A DNA stretch of 64,000 nt, from assembly GCA_022410635.1 (NCBI GenBank), contig JAJVDF010000001.1, positions 14,531,566-14,595,565 of the forward strand, in the 5' to 3' direction. The translations under genes and the position numbers were made by a program. Source of the stretch: Tretioscincus oriximinensis (lineage: Eukaryota; Chordata; Lepidosauria; Squamata; Gymnophthalmidae). Below, in pieces: positions 1 to 13,288 of this stretch (the first letter of the stretch is position 1; every line of letters starts with the position of its first letter). The notes below the pieces were generated by a model. That model saw nothing but the letters and a program-made list of their open reading frames with translations. It did no database searches and was not told the origin of the DNA.

Positions 1-226
1 TTAGATTAGATATCAGAAAAAACTTTCTAACAGTCAGGGTGATAAACCAGTGGAACAGTTTGCCACAGGGGGTGGTGAGTTCGCCTTCCCTGGAATCTTC
101 AAACAGAGACTGGACAGTCATCTGTCTGGGATGGTTTAATGAATCCTGCATCGAGCAGGGGGTTGGACCCGATGACCCTGGAGGTCCCTTCCAACTCTAT
201 GATTCTATGATTCTATGATTCTATTA
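1..226 (+). mobile_element. CR1 LINE 3' end with ATTCTATG tail
   Basis: Truncated CR1: an ORF2-end/3'-UTR segment (gtggtgagttcgcc, ggttggaccc) followed by the octamer tail ATTCTATG repeated about four times, typical of CR1 3' ends. Confidence 0.8.
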
Positions 227-779
227 TTTTAACCAGATGTTGAAAATGTATGTTGGCACCTGGCGTATCTTTACTGGAACATTATTCCAGACCTGGAGGG
301 AGGCACCACAGAGAAAGCCCTCTTCCATGCCACAGTTCCTTGTCTCTCTGAAGATAGTGGAACCACATGAAGTTTTCGTTTCTAGATCTTAATGTGTTGG
401 CAGATATATATATGGGAAAAGACAAACCTTCAGATTTTGGGGAATGAAAATATTTTGTGTTTTATATGTCAGTGGTAGCCAAGTGGCAACCATTGGTTTA
501 GTAATGAAGCCAGATTTCTCACAATATTGATCTCAATCTTGTACTCCTACCTTATCTCTTGGGTCTTTGCATTAGTGATGGTGTTCAAAAATACCCATAA
601 GTAGCAAATGCAAGGAAAAAAACAAAGAGAAATGTACAAGTGCTTGGTAACTTTCAGGTATTAGTGGACATCAAAAATAATAGAAAAGTCAGCAGTTCTG
701 TGTTATCCCAGGATTACCTCTTGCTCTCTAGCAGAGAGAGGCAACTATGGGAAGCAACCTAGATTGGAGCAAGGTTCAA

Positions 780-1165
780 AAAAGAGGTGAATGATATGGA
801 CACCATGTCCTATGAGGAATGTTTAAAGGATCTAGGGATGCTTAGTCTGCAAAAGTGAAGACTTAGAGGAGACCCGAAAGTGGTTCACATATATAGAGCA
901 GAGGAATCAACTCTGTTCGCATTGGCACATGGAAGGACTAGAAACAATGGGATGAAACTGCAGGGAAATAGATTTAGATTACATATTCAAAAAAATATTT
1001 CTGACAATAAGGGTGATGAACCAATGGAATAGGTTGCCACAAGAGGTGGTGAGTTCTCCTTCGCTGGAAGTCTTCAAACAGAGACTGGACAGCCATCTGT
1101 CTGGGATGGTTTAGTGAATCCCGCATTGAGCAAGAGGTTGGACCCAGCTCTATGATTCTATGAAA
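780..1165 (+). mobile_element. CR1 LINE 3' fragment
   Basis: Second copy of the same CR1 3' end as at position 1, with matching blocks ggtggtgagttc and gactggacagccatctgtct, ending in a degenerate ATTCTATG tail. Confidence 0.75.
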
Positions 1166-1625
1166 GGGAAATGCCATATGTGATCTGAGTGATCAAGGAG
1201 TACAGAGCAGCTGTTACACAGGCAGAAATCCTTGGCTTAATGCGTAGCATATTCTAGATACTTCTCAAAACCCACAAAGAGGCAGCTGCCCATCAGAAAC
1301 ATGTTTTTTTTTAATGGGTTCATTATATATTTTGTTGCTGTTTTCTCATCTACCCTAAGACCTTTGGCTATAGGGAAAGATATATTCCAGGCTACCTGTT
1401 CCCCCCTCCTCTACATTTTAGGATACAAGAAATAGTTGAGAGATGGGGTGAAAACATGGGGGCCACATACAATAATCTCTAAGGTGCAATTGAGCCATTT
1501 TTTTGCCATATGAGAACAAAGTCTTTGAGACTGCTTAGAGTCACTTCACAGGTAGAATGGTTTGCATCCATGTCTGCCCCACTCACCTCTCATGAATATT
1601 ATGGGCCAGAAATGTTGGTTTAGAA

Positions 1626-1912
1626 ATGGAAGAAGAAGAAGAAGAAAAAGAAAAACAAAGAAAAGAAAAAGAAAAAAACAAGGTTTTTATACGTCACTTT
1701 TCTCAATCTGAAGGGAATCAAAGTGGCTTATATAACCTTCCATTCTTCTCTTCACAACAAACACCTTGTGAAGGAGGTGGGGCTGAGAGCTCTCTGAAGA
1801 AATGTGACTCCAAGATCACCCTGCTAACTTTCGTGGAATAGTGCAGAATCAAACTGGGAGATTTCCAGATAAGAGTCTGATACTCTAACTACTACACCAA
1901 ACTGGCTCTGGA
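1626..1912 (-). mobile_element. tRNA-derived SINE with GAA repeat tail
   Basis: Minus-strand SINE. Its tRNA-like head is at the high end (minus strand: agtttggtgtagtagttaga), followed by the conserved middle (cagccccacctcc, aaggtgtttg) and a GAA-rich simple repeat at 1628-1676. Confidence 0.7.
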
Positions 1913-1978
1913 CATACAGTACTCTTTTTAACTTCTTTGGAGCCACTTTTGTTTCAGTCTGTGAACATATCCCTAGAT

Positions 1979-2166
1979 CAGACCTGGGCAAGGGGCGGCC
2001 CGAGGGCCACATGCGGCCCTCCTACTGTCTCTGACCAGCCCGCCCCTCTTAGCTCAGAGTTATATACAGTATTGGGTAGAACTGAGTTAACTATATTAAT
2101 CCGGCCCTCTAAAACCACCCCAATTTCTCATGCGGCCCCTTGGGAAAAATTAATTGCCCACCCCTG
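1979..2166. mobile_element. Short hAT-type MITE with perfect 8-bp TSD
   Basis: A 188-bp element flanked on both sides by CCCTAGAT (1971-1978 and 2167-2174). The ends are inverted (CAGACCTGGGCAAGGGGC against CAGGGGTGGGCAATTAATTT on the opposite strand). An 8-bp TSD and a CAG start are hAT traits. No transposase. Confidence 0.85.
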
Positions 2167-2308
2167 CCCTAGATAATAAGCCCAAGAAGATATTCATATT
2201 TAGCCCTAGATAATAAAACCCAGAAGACATTCAGATTTAATTGACATCTGATACATTTGCAGATGAACTCAAGTTACAAGAAATCCCTTTCCTTGACTTT
2301 CATTACAG

Positions 2309-5300
2309 ACACCAGGTGCTGAGGATCTTCCCTGCTAATGAATTCCAGTTGCAAAAGGTGAAGGAATTGGAAGCCCTAGAAGACCTCCAGGTGAGTGTGA
2401 CATCTGGCCAAGGGCAGACACATGCTCACACTTGCATCTCAGTAAAGGGGCATGTCTGAATGCTCTTTGGGTGGAATAAAGAACCTTCTTAGTCCTAAAT
2501 CTCCTGGCTATTACAATGGATGCCTAGATACTGCCTCTTAGTTTGAATAGCCGGCAGGATGCCTCCAAAGGCCAGAAAGCTGGGGAAGGTTTTGCCTTTG
2601 TTTTCTGTTTAAGATGCCCCAAAGCAACTTGTGGGCCACTGTGTCAGCCAGGAAACTGAAGCAGATGACCTATGGCCCAATCCATGTTCTTATATCTTCT
2701 TTCTTCTTGCCTAGTTGGATTTCTGGAGAGCCCCAGTCAATCATGAGATCCCAACTGATGTGCGTGTCCCGTTCTCTAGCCTGCAAGGAGTCAAGGTCTT
2801 CTTGGAATCCAACAAAATCCGATATTCCATCATGATAGATGACGTTCAGGTCAGTGTCTTGCCTGAATGATAAGGGAACTGGCATGTGTTACCTACCATA
2901 GGCTCTGGAGGAATTTGGCCAGCACTTCCTTTTCACTATGGTTATTTTTTGGCCCAAACAAGAAGCAAATTAAAAAAGGAAGGCTGCTATGGTGATCAGG
3001 TGGCAAAGGGCAATGTTCATGGATACTTTCGCTGGATTGTAGGCCAACTCTGACTGCTCATTGGAAGGACAAATGCTAAATACTTCAAATGCTCAAATAC
3101 TTCAGCCACATAATAAGACAAAAACGTATCAGAAAGGACAGTGGGGATAACTGAAGGCCAAAGGAGAAGAGTTCAGCCAAGTTTGAGATGGGTAGATAGT
3201 GTCATGGAAACAATAAATATGGCCAGATAGTGGGAGAACAAAGAAGAATGTGCTGTGCTCCATGAGATCACAGAGATTCGGACATGAGTGAATGTCTCAA
3301 CAAGAACAAATCATGACCACACTCAGCATGAGTCTGAAGATACCTAGGATCATTTGAAATGGGGGCAGAGGACTATAACTCCTAATTCAATCACGTGTCT
3401 AGAGACATGGAATTGGCTGCTAAAGGCATGAATAAAGGAGGCAAATGGGACCATGGATATTCCACAATAAAGCTCTGTGTGGACATTCCAGAATATCCAT
3501 GCTTTGTTGTGGAATATTCAGTTATAGTGGAATAAATAAGTGATGTTGGAACGCGGCTTTTGATTATGGGCTTTTTTGCACTTGTTTTCAGTGAATGGTC
3601 TCTGACAACTGTTCCCATTCATTGGCTGGCAGAAATGTTTCCTGTCTTTCTCACTCTCCTAGGCAGAAACATTCCTGCCCTAACCCAGGTGCAGGAAGTA
3701 TGAAGACTGCATTCTCTAGACTTTCTGTGTTTTACATGCCTGGATGCCCTCCCTCACTGCAATTGGGTGAATGTATGTCACATGACACGTAAAGCACAGA
3801 AATGCTTTTGGATGATTGAGAAACAGTGAATATCAATGCAAGTGCTCTATTTTTGCTAATTACTTGAACTTTTCCCCAATCGAAACTAAAAAGGCCCTAA
3901 AAGAAGAAAGCTGGAACTGAGACAAAATCTTTGCTTTTTATTGATCCTTCAACTGTCTTCTCTTACTCTGTCCAGGATTTGGTGGATGAGGAAAAGCTTT
4001 ACATGTCCCGGCAGCATTTTATGCCTCGATCGGTGCAGACCTTTAATTATGCCTCCTATCACAGTCTGGATGAGGTAAGTGCAATTGACACAAATCCAAA
4101 CAGATTCACTTATGGCAGCATCTATTAGCCTCTCTCACTTTTCAATTATTTGCAGTGAAACCATAGAGGAGTAGTGAGGGAGGGTATAGAAACCTCAACA
4201 GAATAAAATTAAACCCACAAAAACTGACTTTATGGTCCTTTGAGAATGCACTGAGAATGCATAACTGATCTGTTACAATGCTGTGGGTCCATGCAATGCA
4301 AGATATGTAGGCCACATACTTCATATGTGTAGCCACAAGACTAGAATGGAATTGAAGAGGATGCCTGGGAGCTGAAGGTTCCCAGAGCAGTTGAAGGCTT
4401 TGTATTCAGATTGGGATGCCCAGAAGTAATTGGTGAGTTACTGTGTGAGAATGGATGCTGGAGTAGTTGGGTTGTGTCCACATTAAACAGAAACCAATTC
4501 CAGATTCAAGAGAGGTAGGATGTTTCTAAAGGTCATTGGGAGTTGAGAGCAGATGGTTTTATCTTTGGCCTCTGCTTGAGATGCTCAGAAGCAAGTAGTG
4601 GGGCACTACATGAAGCAGGATACTAGTCTAGATAGGCTCTGATCCAAACCAGCAAGGATTATAGTTATAGAAATTCATGGAGGACAGATGTCAATGGCTA
4701 CTGGAATCACTTTTCAAGTACCACCTTCAGATTGGAAGCACTTACAGGAAATCAAGAGTAGGCAAAGATTTTGCGTTTCTCTTCAGCTTGAAATATCCTG
4801 AAGCAATTTGTGGGCCACTGAACAATACTGGCCTTGACCCAATCCAAAAGGGCTCCTCGCTTGCTCTTATAGTTTTACTAGCAGAAAACTCATTTTAAAA
4901 ATCAGGCTGAATATATCTCCATCTTAGCAGAATGTGGATACCTGAGACCATCAGCATGAACTGATGGTCAAATCAGACTGCAAATAATGTGGGTGAGGTA
5001 CCTTGCCAGTAGGCTGCTGGCACAGTTGATGTCATTCTGCTGAGGCTAGATATGATGCCTCTGGAAACCTTCAAAGAATCACACCTTCAATGATACGTTA
5101 AGAAAGTGATTTACTGAACAGCATTCCAATAAGCAGCTTAATCAGAACCAGAGTAATGAGCAGACTGAAATGCTGCTCTTTTATAGTGGACCCTTGGGGT
5201 TTCTGGCCAATCATCAGCCAGCACTGACACTTTCTAGAATGTTCCCTGAAACGCAGTGAGTGAACACTCNAATCCCCAACATTTCAAAAGTTTAAACTAT

Positions 5301-8300
5301 ATTCCTCTAAAGAAACAATGTTCGTTTGCTGGACCTGGGTGAAACCTAAGACTATTCCCTGGCAGGAATGATATCCCTGTCACTGGATTGGTGGGAAATG
5401 GTTTACTGAGCAGCTGCCTATCTTCCCAGGCTGTGGCAAAATGCCTCCCTCCTATTCCCCTGAACTGAGACATCTCATGGGCCTTCCAAGGTTGATAGAC
5501 TGGAATGGCTACTCATCTTCCTGGGCTGGTTCCCAGCTGCTACGTTTCTGGGAAAAATATCTGCCTGTTGGCTAGAGACACAAAATTCTGGCCGTTTGCG
5601 TGTTGCTGGTAAAACGATTCCAAGTGGTGTGGAAAATGCCTTGCACACTGAACAGCCGTCTCACTTTTGTCACACACACACACACATGCCTAAGCAAAAG
5701 ATGAAAAAAGAAATCCCTTATTCAAGCACATTCTCTCATGCACACATTTCTTTTGTTCTCTCTCTCCTATCTGTCCTCCAGATTTATGATTTCATGGACA
5801 TGCTGGTAGCTGAGAATCCCAAACTTGTTAGCAAAATCCAGATTGGGAAGAGTTATGAAGGACGCCCGATCAATGTCTTGAAGGTAAACCACGAGAATCC
5901 ACCAAAAGGAAACATTATCTTGGACACATTTCTCTCCACCTGAGTTTTACGTTCAGTCTAAAAAAAATATTTAGGACTAATATATAGGATACCAGTATGC
6001 ATTATAAAGAGCCCAAGCCTTGTTTACTTCAAGACTTGACTAAGCCATGAAAGCCTGAGCTATCAATAGCTGCTAAAGTTTATGGTAGCTAGAGATGGTC
6101 TGTCTTTGAAGACACCGAACAGAGCAAATTAAAGTCCTCCTGATGCTTTGTGTACCTGGTTGGCCACTGCTATTAGCCTAGACAAGATGGATCTTGGATG
6201 CCATCCAGGGAGCATTCCAAGGGCTATTAGCCTTGTTGGCAATATGTCTTACTTTGGTGTGAGGCCATGATTGGTTTTTAAATGCCAGCTGCTGAAATAC
6301 TGTTTGCCTTTGCCTTGCTGGTGTAATGTTTGCAAACAGACTGGTGGACTAAATGAGCCTTAGATCCTATCTAGTGGGATCCCTCCCCCATATATTCTTT
6401 ATATTTAAATTTAGAGCAAAGGTGACTTTACAGAAGACGTGCCTTGGAATTACATTTCTTGCCAGTAGTTATGCTAATAGGATCCAACATCTGGCAACAG
6501 CTGGAGGGCTGAGACCACAGAGAAGAGCAGGAGGCGAAGTCAATGTTACTGTTGATATCCTTGATCTATATTCAGTCGCAGAACTACTGCGGCCAAGGCA
6601 TTTTCTAAACTAGACTTCCAGGGCTCTAGCATTTATTTATTTATTTGCATTTCTATACTGTCCTATACCTGAACATCTCAGGTTAAAAATAAAAACAGAA
6701 TTAACATGTTTAAAAGCAACAGTAAGAAAGAGTGCTGGGTGTTTTTTTTAAGCAAAAGCCAGGTTAAAGAGGTGTGTCTTTAGAGATTTCATAAATGAAG
6801 ACAATGAGAATGCCCTATCCCGGGTACTCACTCTTCGTTACTATGAGTGGTGGCACAAATCAGTATTTGTAACTCTTCTTAAGGGATTCTCTAGTATATT
6901 TTGTAGGACTCTAATACAGTCATGCTAAATTAGACACACAAACATTCCCTGCTGGGAAATGCTTTGCCCAGGATGCCTTCAAACCTGAAGCAACATTCTT
7001 GGGAGAATTTAATAACTGATGCCTTCCTTCCTTTTTCACACAGTTCAGCACAGGGGGATCCAATCGACCTGCCATCTGGATCGACACTGGCATCCATTCC
7101 CGTGAATGGGTCACACAAGCTACTGGAATCTTATTTGCGAAGAAGGTACAGGCTGCAATTCCATCTCAAATATTCTCAACAGAAAGGGAGTTTGTTTTTG
7201 AAAGTCAACTGTTGAGATACTGTGAACAGAGCAAATGGTGTTATCTTGCCATCTTATGAAGGATTCCACATCTCTTTAAGGATCTCTCCTTGTCTTTAAG
7301 AATTCCACATCTTGCCATCTCTTTAAAGATTTCTCAATTCAACCACTCTCTACAGAGGTGTATGCAATGGGTACAGGACTTAATGTATCCTTGGAATTTC
7401 TTTACTTAGTCCTTCCAGACCATGATTTTCCTAGGGCTACACTGGGCTGACATACCCTTTGAAATCTCAATATGCTTCCAGGATGACTGTCAATTCCTTG
7501 TGATTCCACAAGACATTGGTCTTACAAAAATACCTAGATGTAGAAAGTATGTGGAAAAAATAAAAGGAAATAGACAGGCCTTTCAATATCTAATTCTTGT
7601 TATCACTGGATAAAGTTGAACCTCTTTCTATTTTCGATTCAGTTCCTTGATGGTTATGGCAACGATGCGTCTGTGACCTCCATCATGGATAACTTTGACA
7701 TCTTCCTAGAAATTGTCACCAATCCTGATGGTTTTGCTTTCACTCATAGCAAGGTATACCCTTCCCTTGTGTTATACTGTATCTGCATGGGCCTGAAAAT
7801 GATGGATTAGATTTTTAAAATGAGTTGGTGATGGATATTTTCTGACACAGAATCGCATGTGGAGGAAGACCAGATCGCTCACCAGTGGATCATCCTGTGT
7901 TGGTGTAGATCCCAACAGGAACTGGGATGCAGGTTTTGGAGGTGAAGTCACTTTATTTGGAATGGGTTTTACTTCTCCAGTAAAAAGCCAGGAAATACAC
8001 AGGAAATAACTATTGCAGGGCAGATTTGGGGATTTCACTAGGCAGAACTCTAGTTTAAGTGGAAGAATTAGCCTCAATGATTAGACGCTATGTATAATAT
8101 ATGAATATAGAGAGCATTACATTCCCAATGAAAGTACATTGTAGTTATGCTGTTGTTCAATAAACAGTTTTTACAAGCATGCCCCTTGCCTCTGGACTAG
8201 AGAGACAGGCAGAATGCTTTAAAATGCAATTTGCTTTTGCTTTCTGTTTGCGATACTCAAGAGGCAATTGAGAAATCGTTATGAAAAACTGAATGCTTGA

Positions 8301-11300
8301 CTAGAATGAGTTGTGGCCTCTGGCCTGATCCAACAGGGCTTCCCTGATGTTCTGACAGACAAATTCACGGAGATTAAATGTATCAAATGCTTTCAGGTTT
8401 TAGACAGGTAGGAGCAAGGTGCTTCTATAGGTCATTTGCAATGACTTTTTTCAAAGCAGAACTCACCCTTTGCAGTCATTTGGAAAGATGCTCACAAATC
8501 ATCCTTTTGCAATAGTTGGACCAGATCTTTATAGACACACCGCTGAATTGAGTCTCCTAGGATAACCACAAACTTGCTGTGCAAGAGCTGCTGGACCTCT
8601 TTTGAATGAAACCTGTGCTTGGCTTAGGAGCACGATCGTCCAGGTGAAGGCAAACCCAGAACCTTCCTGTATATAAAACACTCCCAGCAGTTGCTACAGT
8701 AATCTCAGCAGCACGTGCAAAAAATCATGGCGTGCTTTTGACTGCAAGAGGAAGGATTAGGAACTACAATGACTTGAGAGATCAAGTGAAAGGATTGCCT
8801 CCTTTTTCTGCTTGAGATACTCAGAAGCAACTGTGTAAGATGGGCTGTGGCTTGGTCCAGAAGGACTCATTACTATACATACCCTTAGGATATAAAAACA
8901 TAGCACCCCTTGCTTCCCTGAACAACCCCCAGATTTCTACAATAGGTTCTATACTCAAGCTTTTCTTCCAGAGCTCTTCACCTCTCGTCTCCTGTGACCT
9001 TTTCATTTTTGCAGTGGCTGGATCCAGTGGCAACCCATGTATGGAAACCTACCGAGGACCCTTTGCAAACTCTGAATCTGAAGTGAAGGCCATTGTGGAC
9101 TTTGTCAAGGCCCATGGCAACATCAAGGCCTTTATCTCCATTCACAGTTACTCCCAGCTTCTCCTCTACCCTTATGGATTTACAAAAACAAAAACCCCTG
9201 ATCACGAGGAACTGGTATTTAGCATTTTCTGTTTTTCCCTTTTTCTACTTTCCATTTCATAGGCTCTTTTTCATCATGGAAACTTAAGGCAGCCAGCTTG
9301 TTTTTCAGGTCTCTCATCCAATCATAGACTTGGGCAGTTATTTGGCAATAGTGGTATAAGCCCATTACCTGTCTTTATGCAATGGGCTCTTCCTTCCCCT
9401 CATCTTTCTTTCACCTTCCCTCTATCACCTCCTTTCCGCCCCTCCTTCTCTTTTCCCCTCATATCTTGCCTTCCCTCCATCTCCATCAATTTTCTATTTC
9501 TTCTTCTCCTTCATTTCCTCCCCCTTTTTTCTCCCCATAACACAAGCTGCTACCTGTTCTCCCCAAGCTCCCAAGGCATGGGGCTGCACTGAAGAACTGT
9601 TTCAGCATGGCGACGTGTCCTACGAACAGGAGCGACAGCAGGCACTGCCTGTTTAACCCTCCACTTTCAAGAGGTGCCTAGAGTGCTGGCAAATGAGGGG
9701 AGAGATGGCCAAATCCATTCAGTTGCCCTCTGTATCCAGTAGAGAGAGGGACTGGATGGCTCCATCTCACACCTGCTTTGGCAGCATTCACTCATAGACG
9801 TGTTTGCAGGAGAAGGCTTCCAAAGCCGGGGTGAGGTGGCCAGAGCCACCCAGCTCCCCTCTCTATTTATGGTAAGATAGCCAGAGCCACAGAACAGATG
9901 AAGAGGGGAGCTCAGTGGCTCCAGCTGTCTCAAACTGCACCCAGGACTGCCGTTTGCCTGCTCCTATCCTGTGCCAGCCAGAGAATGGCATGACGTCATC
10001 CCAGTCCTACTTCCAATGCATTAAGTTCATACTTACAAAGGACAATCAATCTCACACTTGGACAGATTTTATTTGGAGCCCAGAAACCAAGGCCATTTCT
10101 GCACTAGGCTTTGCATTTGGGGGCTGGCATAGCCTACACTAGCATGCATAAAACAGACTCCTATTCCAAGATATATCCCAAAATAAAGTGCAGAAAAGGC
10201 CTAAAGGAGGAGGCAAGTATTAGTCAATTATATCCAGAATAGGGGCTGGAATCTGCAGCTCAGTGCAGGAACCCCCTAACATCCCTTGCTCTGCGCAAAA
10301 GCAAGGTCAGTGCAAAGTCTGTTTGTTTTCCAAGCCTTTAATCAATTTGATTCACGATTTTAAGTGCTGCAAGATGCCATTTCCTGCACTTTACTATCTC
10401 TGGAGCTAATTTTTCCTCATTTTACTTTACAGCACGCTGTGGCAAAGAAAGCAGTTGATGCTCTTGCATCCTTGCATGGGACCAAATATAAATATGGAAG
10501 CATCATTACTACTATCTGTAAGTAACTTAAAAAGGCAACCAAAGGACTTGGCCACACGGAGCTTATAATTCTGAGGTTCTTTGTGCACTGGCTGGCATGC
10601 TGATTCAGTGACAGACCTGGACTGCTTCTTTACCTCTTTTTCCTTGAGAGCACACTGCATCTGCATTAAAATGCAGCACAAATCTGGTCTAGGCAACCAT
10701 AGGAATAACAGCATTTTCTAGGAGCCTCTAAAACGAAACAAGAAAGTGCATGGATGCCTCCCTGTACTAGTTCAGCTGGGGCACCTATTTCAGCAGCAGG
10801 TCACAGTACGGTGCCTGGAGTTTCAAGGCCATAAACTTTAGTTCCTGGCTATTGCAGCTTCAAATCTTATTTTAAAACTTGTGCAAACTTTGAAGAGGCA
10901 CAAGAACTGCCTTGGAATAGGCTGTCCCAAGTTTGACTCATTTTGTTCGGGTACAGCTGGACTGTTCTAGCAGCGACCTATCCAGTCATAGAGGTTCCAG
11001 TTGGAGAATTCGAGATCCTACAATGCAAAACATTCCAGGAGTTGTATATTCTGTGTGTCGGGTAGTGTGTACAGTGCTATAAAGACCTGAAACACATTTT
11101 CCCCATCAAGACCAGAAAATTTAATGCAATTATCAGTAAATAATGGTAAACAATGAATCATCTAGAGATCTAGATATAGCGTAAGAAGATAAGTTCTGCT
11201 GAATCGGGCCAGAGCCCATTTCGGAGCACTCTGTCTCACACAGTGGCCCACCAATTGCACCTGGGCAGGCTCAAGCAGAAGAAAGTAAAACCTTCACCTT

Positions 11301-12453
11301 TTCTCAACTCCCTGCAAATGGTATTTTAGGAATACTGGCTTCATTCCATCCTGGAGGCAGTATCAAGAGATCCACCCTAGAAGCTGTTTATATCCTTGGC
11401 TTCCATGAATTTGCCGAATCCTATCTTAAGCCCTAACTACATGTTAAAACCCACAATCTTAAAATGATTGCTGATTTCACTCATCTTCACTTACCTCCAT
11501 AATCCATGTGCAGCCGGTGAGAAGTCGTAGTAGGGAAAATGATACAACACATATCGCCCAGCTGTGATTCTGCATCCCTGCTGGCTGGCATCTTCTTGCG
11601 GTATACGGCTTCCCACAACGGCACAGTACTGAGGCAGGCTGCTCAGTGGGAGAACAGGCATTTTGACTTGGTGCCTGAAAGAATCTGCAAGAAGATATTC
11701 TCAGGCAACAGATCTTTTTCCTGAGTGGAACTGAAGTTCTGTTGCCATGTGTAGCAGATTCTTCATCAGATAGTATCATCCTGGGATGAAACCTCCATGG
11801 GGAGGAAACCTTAAAACTATCCAGTCTAACTACCACCACTTCTTTTAAGCGAGTTTCGTGTAATGGTCTTCCGGCTCAATTCCACACTCCTCCAAGAAGC
11901 CAGATGGGTGACTTTGGGTCAATCATAGTTTTCTCTCAGCCTCACCTACTTCTCAAGGTGTTTGGTTGTGGAGAAAGCACACCCTTTGGTGAAAGATTGA
12001 GGATTATGAGAATTATAATATTCCACATTATAAGGATCTGGTTCCACCAGCGAGAATGTCACTACTATTTACGTTCATTGACCACCTACTTTATTTATTT
12101 ATATTTATATCCCGCCCCATACCCGAAGATCTCAGGCCAAGTGAAGGAGGTACTTGCTGGCCAAGACTTTCAAAAATCTGCACTGTGCAGACATTCCTAA
12201 AAAAAGAACAAAAATTACATGGAACAAAATTGCTCTCTCTTATGTGTACCTCCTTTTTTATTTAGATCAAGCAAGTGGTGGAAGTATTGACTGGACCTAT
12301 GATCAAGGCATTAAGTACTCCTACACCTTTGAGCTACGTGATACCGGCCGTTATGGTTTCATGCTCCCTGCTGACCAAATAATCCCAACTGCTGAGGAGA
12401 CATGGCTGGGTCTGATGGTCATTATGGAACACACAAGAGATCATCCCTATTAA
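2309..12453 (+). CDS. CPA1: Carboxypeptidase A1-like zymogen (5' exon missing)
   Basis: Secreted pancreatic metallocarboxypeptidase that removes C-terminal hydrophobic and aromatic residues. Ten coding exons join in frame with GT-AG borders: 2309-2390, 2715-2849, 3976-4074, 5782-5883, 7044-7145, 7643-7753, 7851-7941, 9015-9214, 10433-10517, 12266-12453 (stop TAA). They give 397 residues; adding a ~22-residue signal exon gives the family length of 419. That exon was not found between 1 and 2308. Order: activation propeptide (exons 1-3), a tryptic activation site in [18 protein letters not shown], then the peptidase domain. In bovine mature numbering the zinc ligands are His69 and Glu72 (GIHSREW) and His196 (SIHSYSQ). 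Arg71, Asn144-Arg145 (DPNRNW), Tyr248 ([11 protein letters not shown]) and Glu270 ([11 protein letters not shown]) are kept. Ile255 predicts A-type rather than B-type specificity. [13 protein letters not shown] and position next to CEP41 favour CPA1 over CPA2, CPA4 and CPA5. Introns hold LINE and SINE remnants. Confidence 0.93.
2490..2665 (+). mobile_element. CR1/L3-like LINE 3' fragment
   Basis: Diagnostic block of this repeat family (gcctttgttttctgtttaagatgcccc, aagcaacttgtgggccactg). It lies just upstream of CPA1 exon 3 and is not coding. Confidence 0.6.
4430..4880 (+). repeat. Tandem CR1/L3-like 3' fragments
   Basis: Two consecutive truncated copies carrying the motif cctctgcttgagatgctcag and its diverged partner near 4780. 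Located in CPA1 intron 4-5. Confidence 0.55.
8160..8870 (+). repeat. CR1/L3-like fragments in CPA1 intron
   Basis: Two copies of the family (around 8160-8360 and 8750-8870), with gatactcaagaggcaattga and cttgagatactcagaagc. They end about 150 bp before CPA1 exon 9. Confidence 0.5.
9380..9545 (+). repeat. Pyrimidine-rich tract
   Basis: About 165 bp that is overwhelmingly C and T on the CPA1 sense strand, with few purine interruptions. Degenerate simple repeat in a CPA1 intron. Confidence 0.7.
10089..10204. mobile_element. MITE with TIR AGGCC-TTTCTGCAC
   Basis: Ends are inverted: AAGGCCATTTCTGCAC at the left, and AGGCCTTTTCTGCAC when the right end is read on the opposite strand. Similar ends occur near 32120-32317 and 37617-37725, pointing to a short hAT-like family. 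Confidence 0.55.
11190..11470 (-). mobile_element. CR1/L3-like LINE 3' fragment
   Basis: Antisense copy with cagtggcccaccaattgcac and ctcaactccctgcaaatgg, blocks shared with several other copies in the window. In the last CPA1 intron. Confidence 0.6.
12080..12145 (-). mobile_element. SINE 3'-tail remnant
   Basis: Reads tttatttatatttatatccc then gccccatacccgaagatctc, the 3' end of the tRNA-SINE family in antisense. It is about 120 bp upstream of the last CPA1 exon. Confidence 0.5.
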
Positions 12454-12497
12454 GTCAGAGGGAATTGCGTGGCAACCTAATCAGCAATGCACATGGC

Positions 12498-12503
12498 AAT
12501 AAA
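12498..12503 (+). terminator. CPA1: CPA1 poly(A) signal
   Basis: Canonical AATAAA 45 nt after the CPA1 stop codon, which predicts a 3' UTR of only about 65 nt. Very short 3' UTRs are usual for pancreatic zymogen mRNAs. Confidence 0.85.
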
Positions 12504-12779
12504 CACTTTTGAATGAAGAGTTGTTTGTCCGTTTCCCAAGTAGAAAGTGTAAGATTATCCCAGGAAGCAAACAGAAATGCAAGAGATGCATATTGTCTCT
12601 TAATACAGGGAAGCAATTTTAGTTCTCTTGAAGTATTGGTAAACATTACATCTCATTTGCAGGCTAGTTTTTGTGTCGTCCTCGTTACTGCTTTTGCATG
12701 AAACCCCTGGACAGCACTTGGGGAACTCCACATTCACATAAGCAAATGAGCCTTAGCACATGTATCCTACTATCCTATC

Positions 12780-13215
12780 TTACACAATGGGACATCAAAT
12801 GCTCTTGAGTTTCTTAAGCTGAAGACGCACAACCTTCACTTGCTCTTAACTTCCTGCAAATGACATTTAAAGGCATCCTCTCTGTTTCTCCACCCGGAGA
12901 CAGTATCTAGGTGTCCATTTAATAACCTCTGATACATTTAGCCTCCATGTATTTATTCATCCTTTCTTAAAGCTATCTAGGCAGGTTGCTATTGCCACCT
13001 CTTCTAGCCACAAATTCCATTTCCTTTGGTTAAAAAACATTTTCCTTGCCCATCATGTTTCTCCTGCTCATCAGCTTCATTAGAGTGCTTCTTGGTTCTA
13101 ATGTTGTGTGATGGAGAAATAATTTCTCCACTTGTCCACTGCATGCATTATTTTATATACTTCGGTGTGGTCTCCTTTTAGATGCTGAAGAGAACCAGAT
13201 ACTGCAGCACGATTG
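12780..13215 (-). mobile_element. CR1/L3-like LINE fragment
   Basis: Longer antisense copy in the CPA1-CEP41 intergenic gap; matches shorter copies at 11190 and 19440 (ctgcaaatgacatttaaagg) and runs further 5' into LINE sequence. The rest of the gap holds no visible exon. Confidence 0.6.
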
Positions 13216-13288
13216 AGAAAACTTCATGGTATAAGAGTGGGCACTGAAAAATGTGGAACCTGCAGAATAAATGTGGTTTCCACTAGTA

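Noticed and set aside
359..480. Candidate CPA1 signal-peptide exon starting MKFSF
   Set aside because: The frame soon becomes charged, has no donor giving the needed phase, and does not resemble CPA signal peptides; exon 1 is taken to lie outside the window.
5030..5640. Possible LTR or unclassified repeat in CPA1 intron
   Set aside because: Composition hints at a repeat, but no terminal TG/CA ends, target duplication or family motif could be defined.
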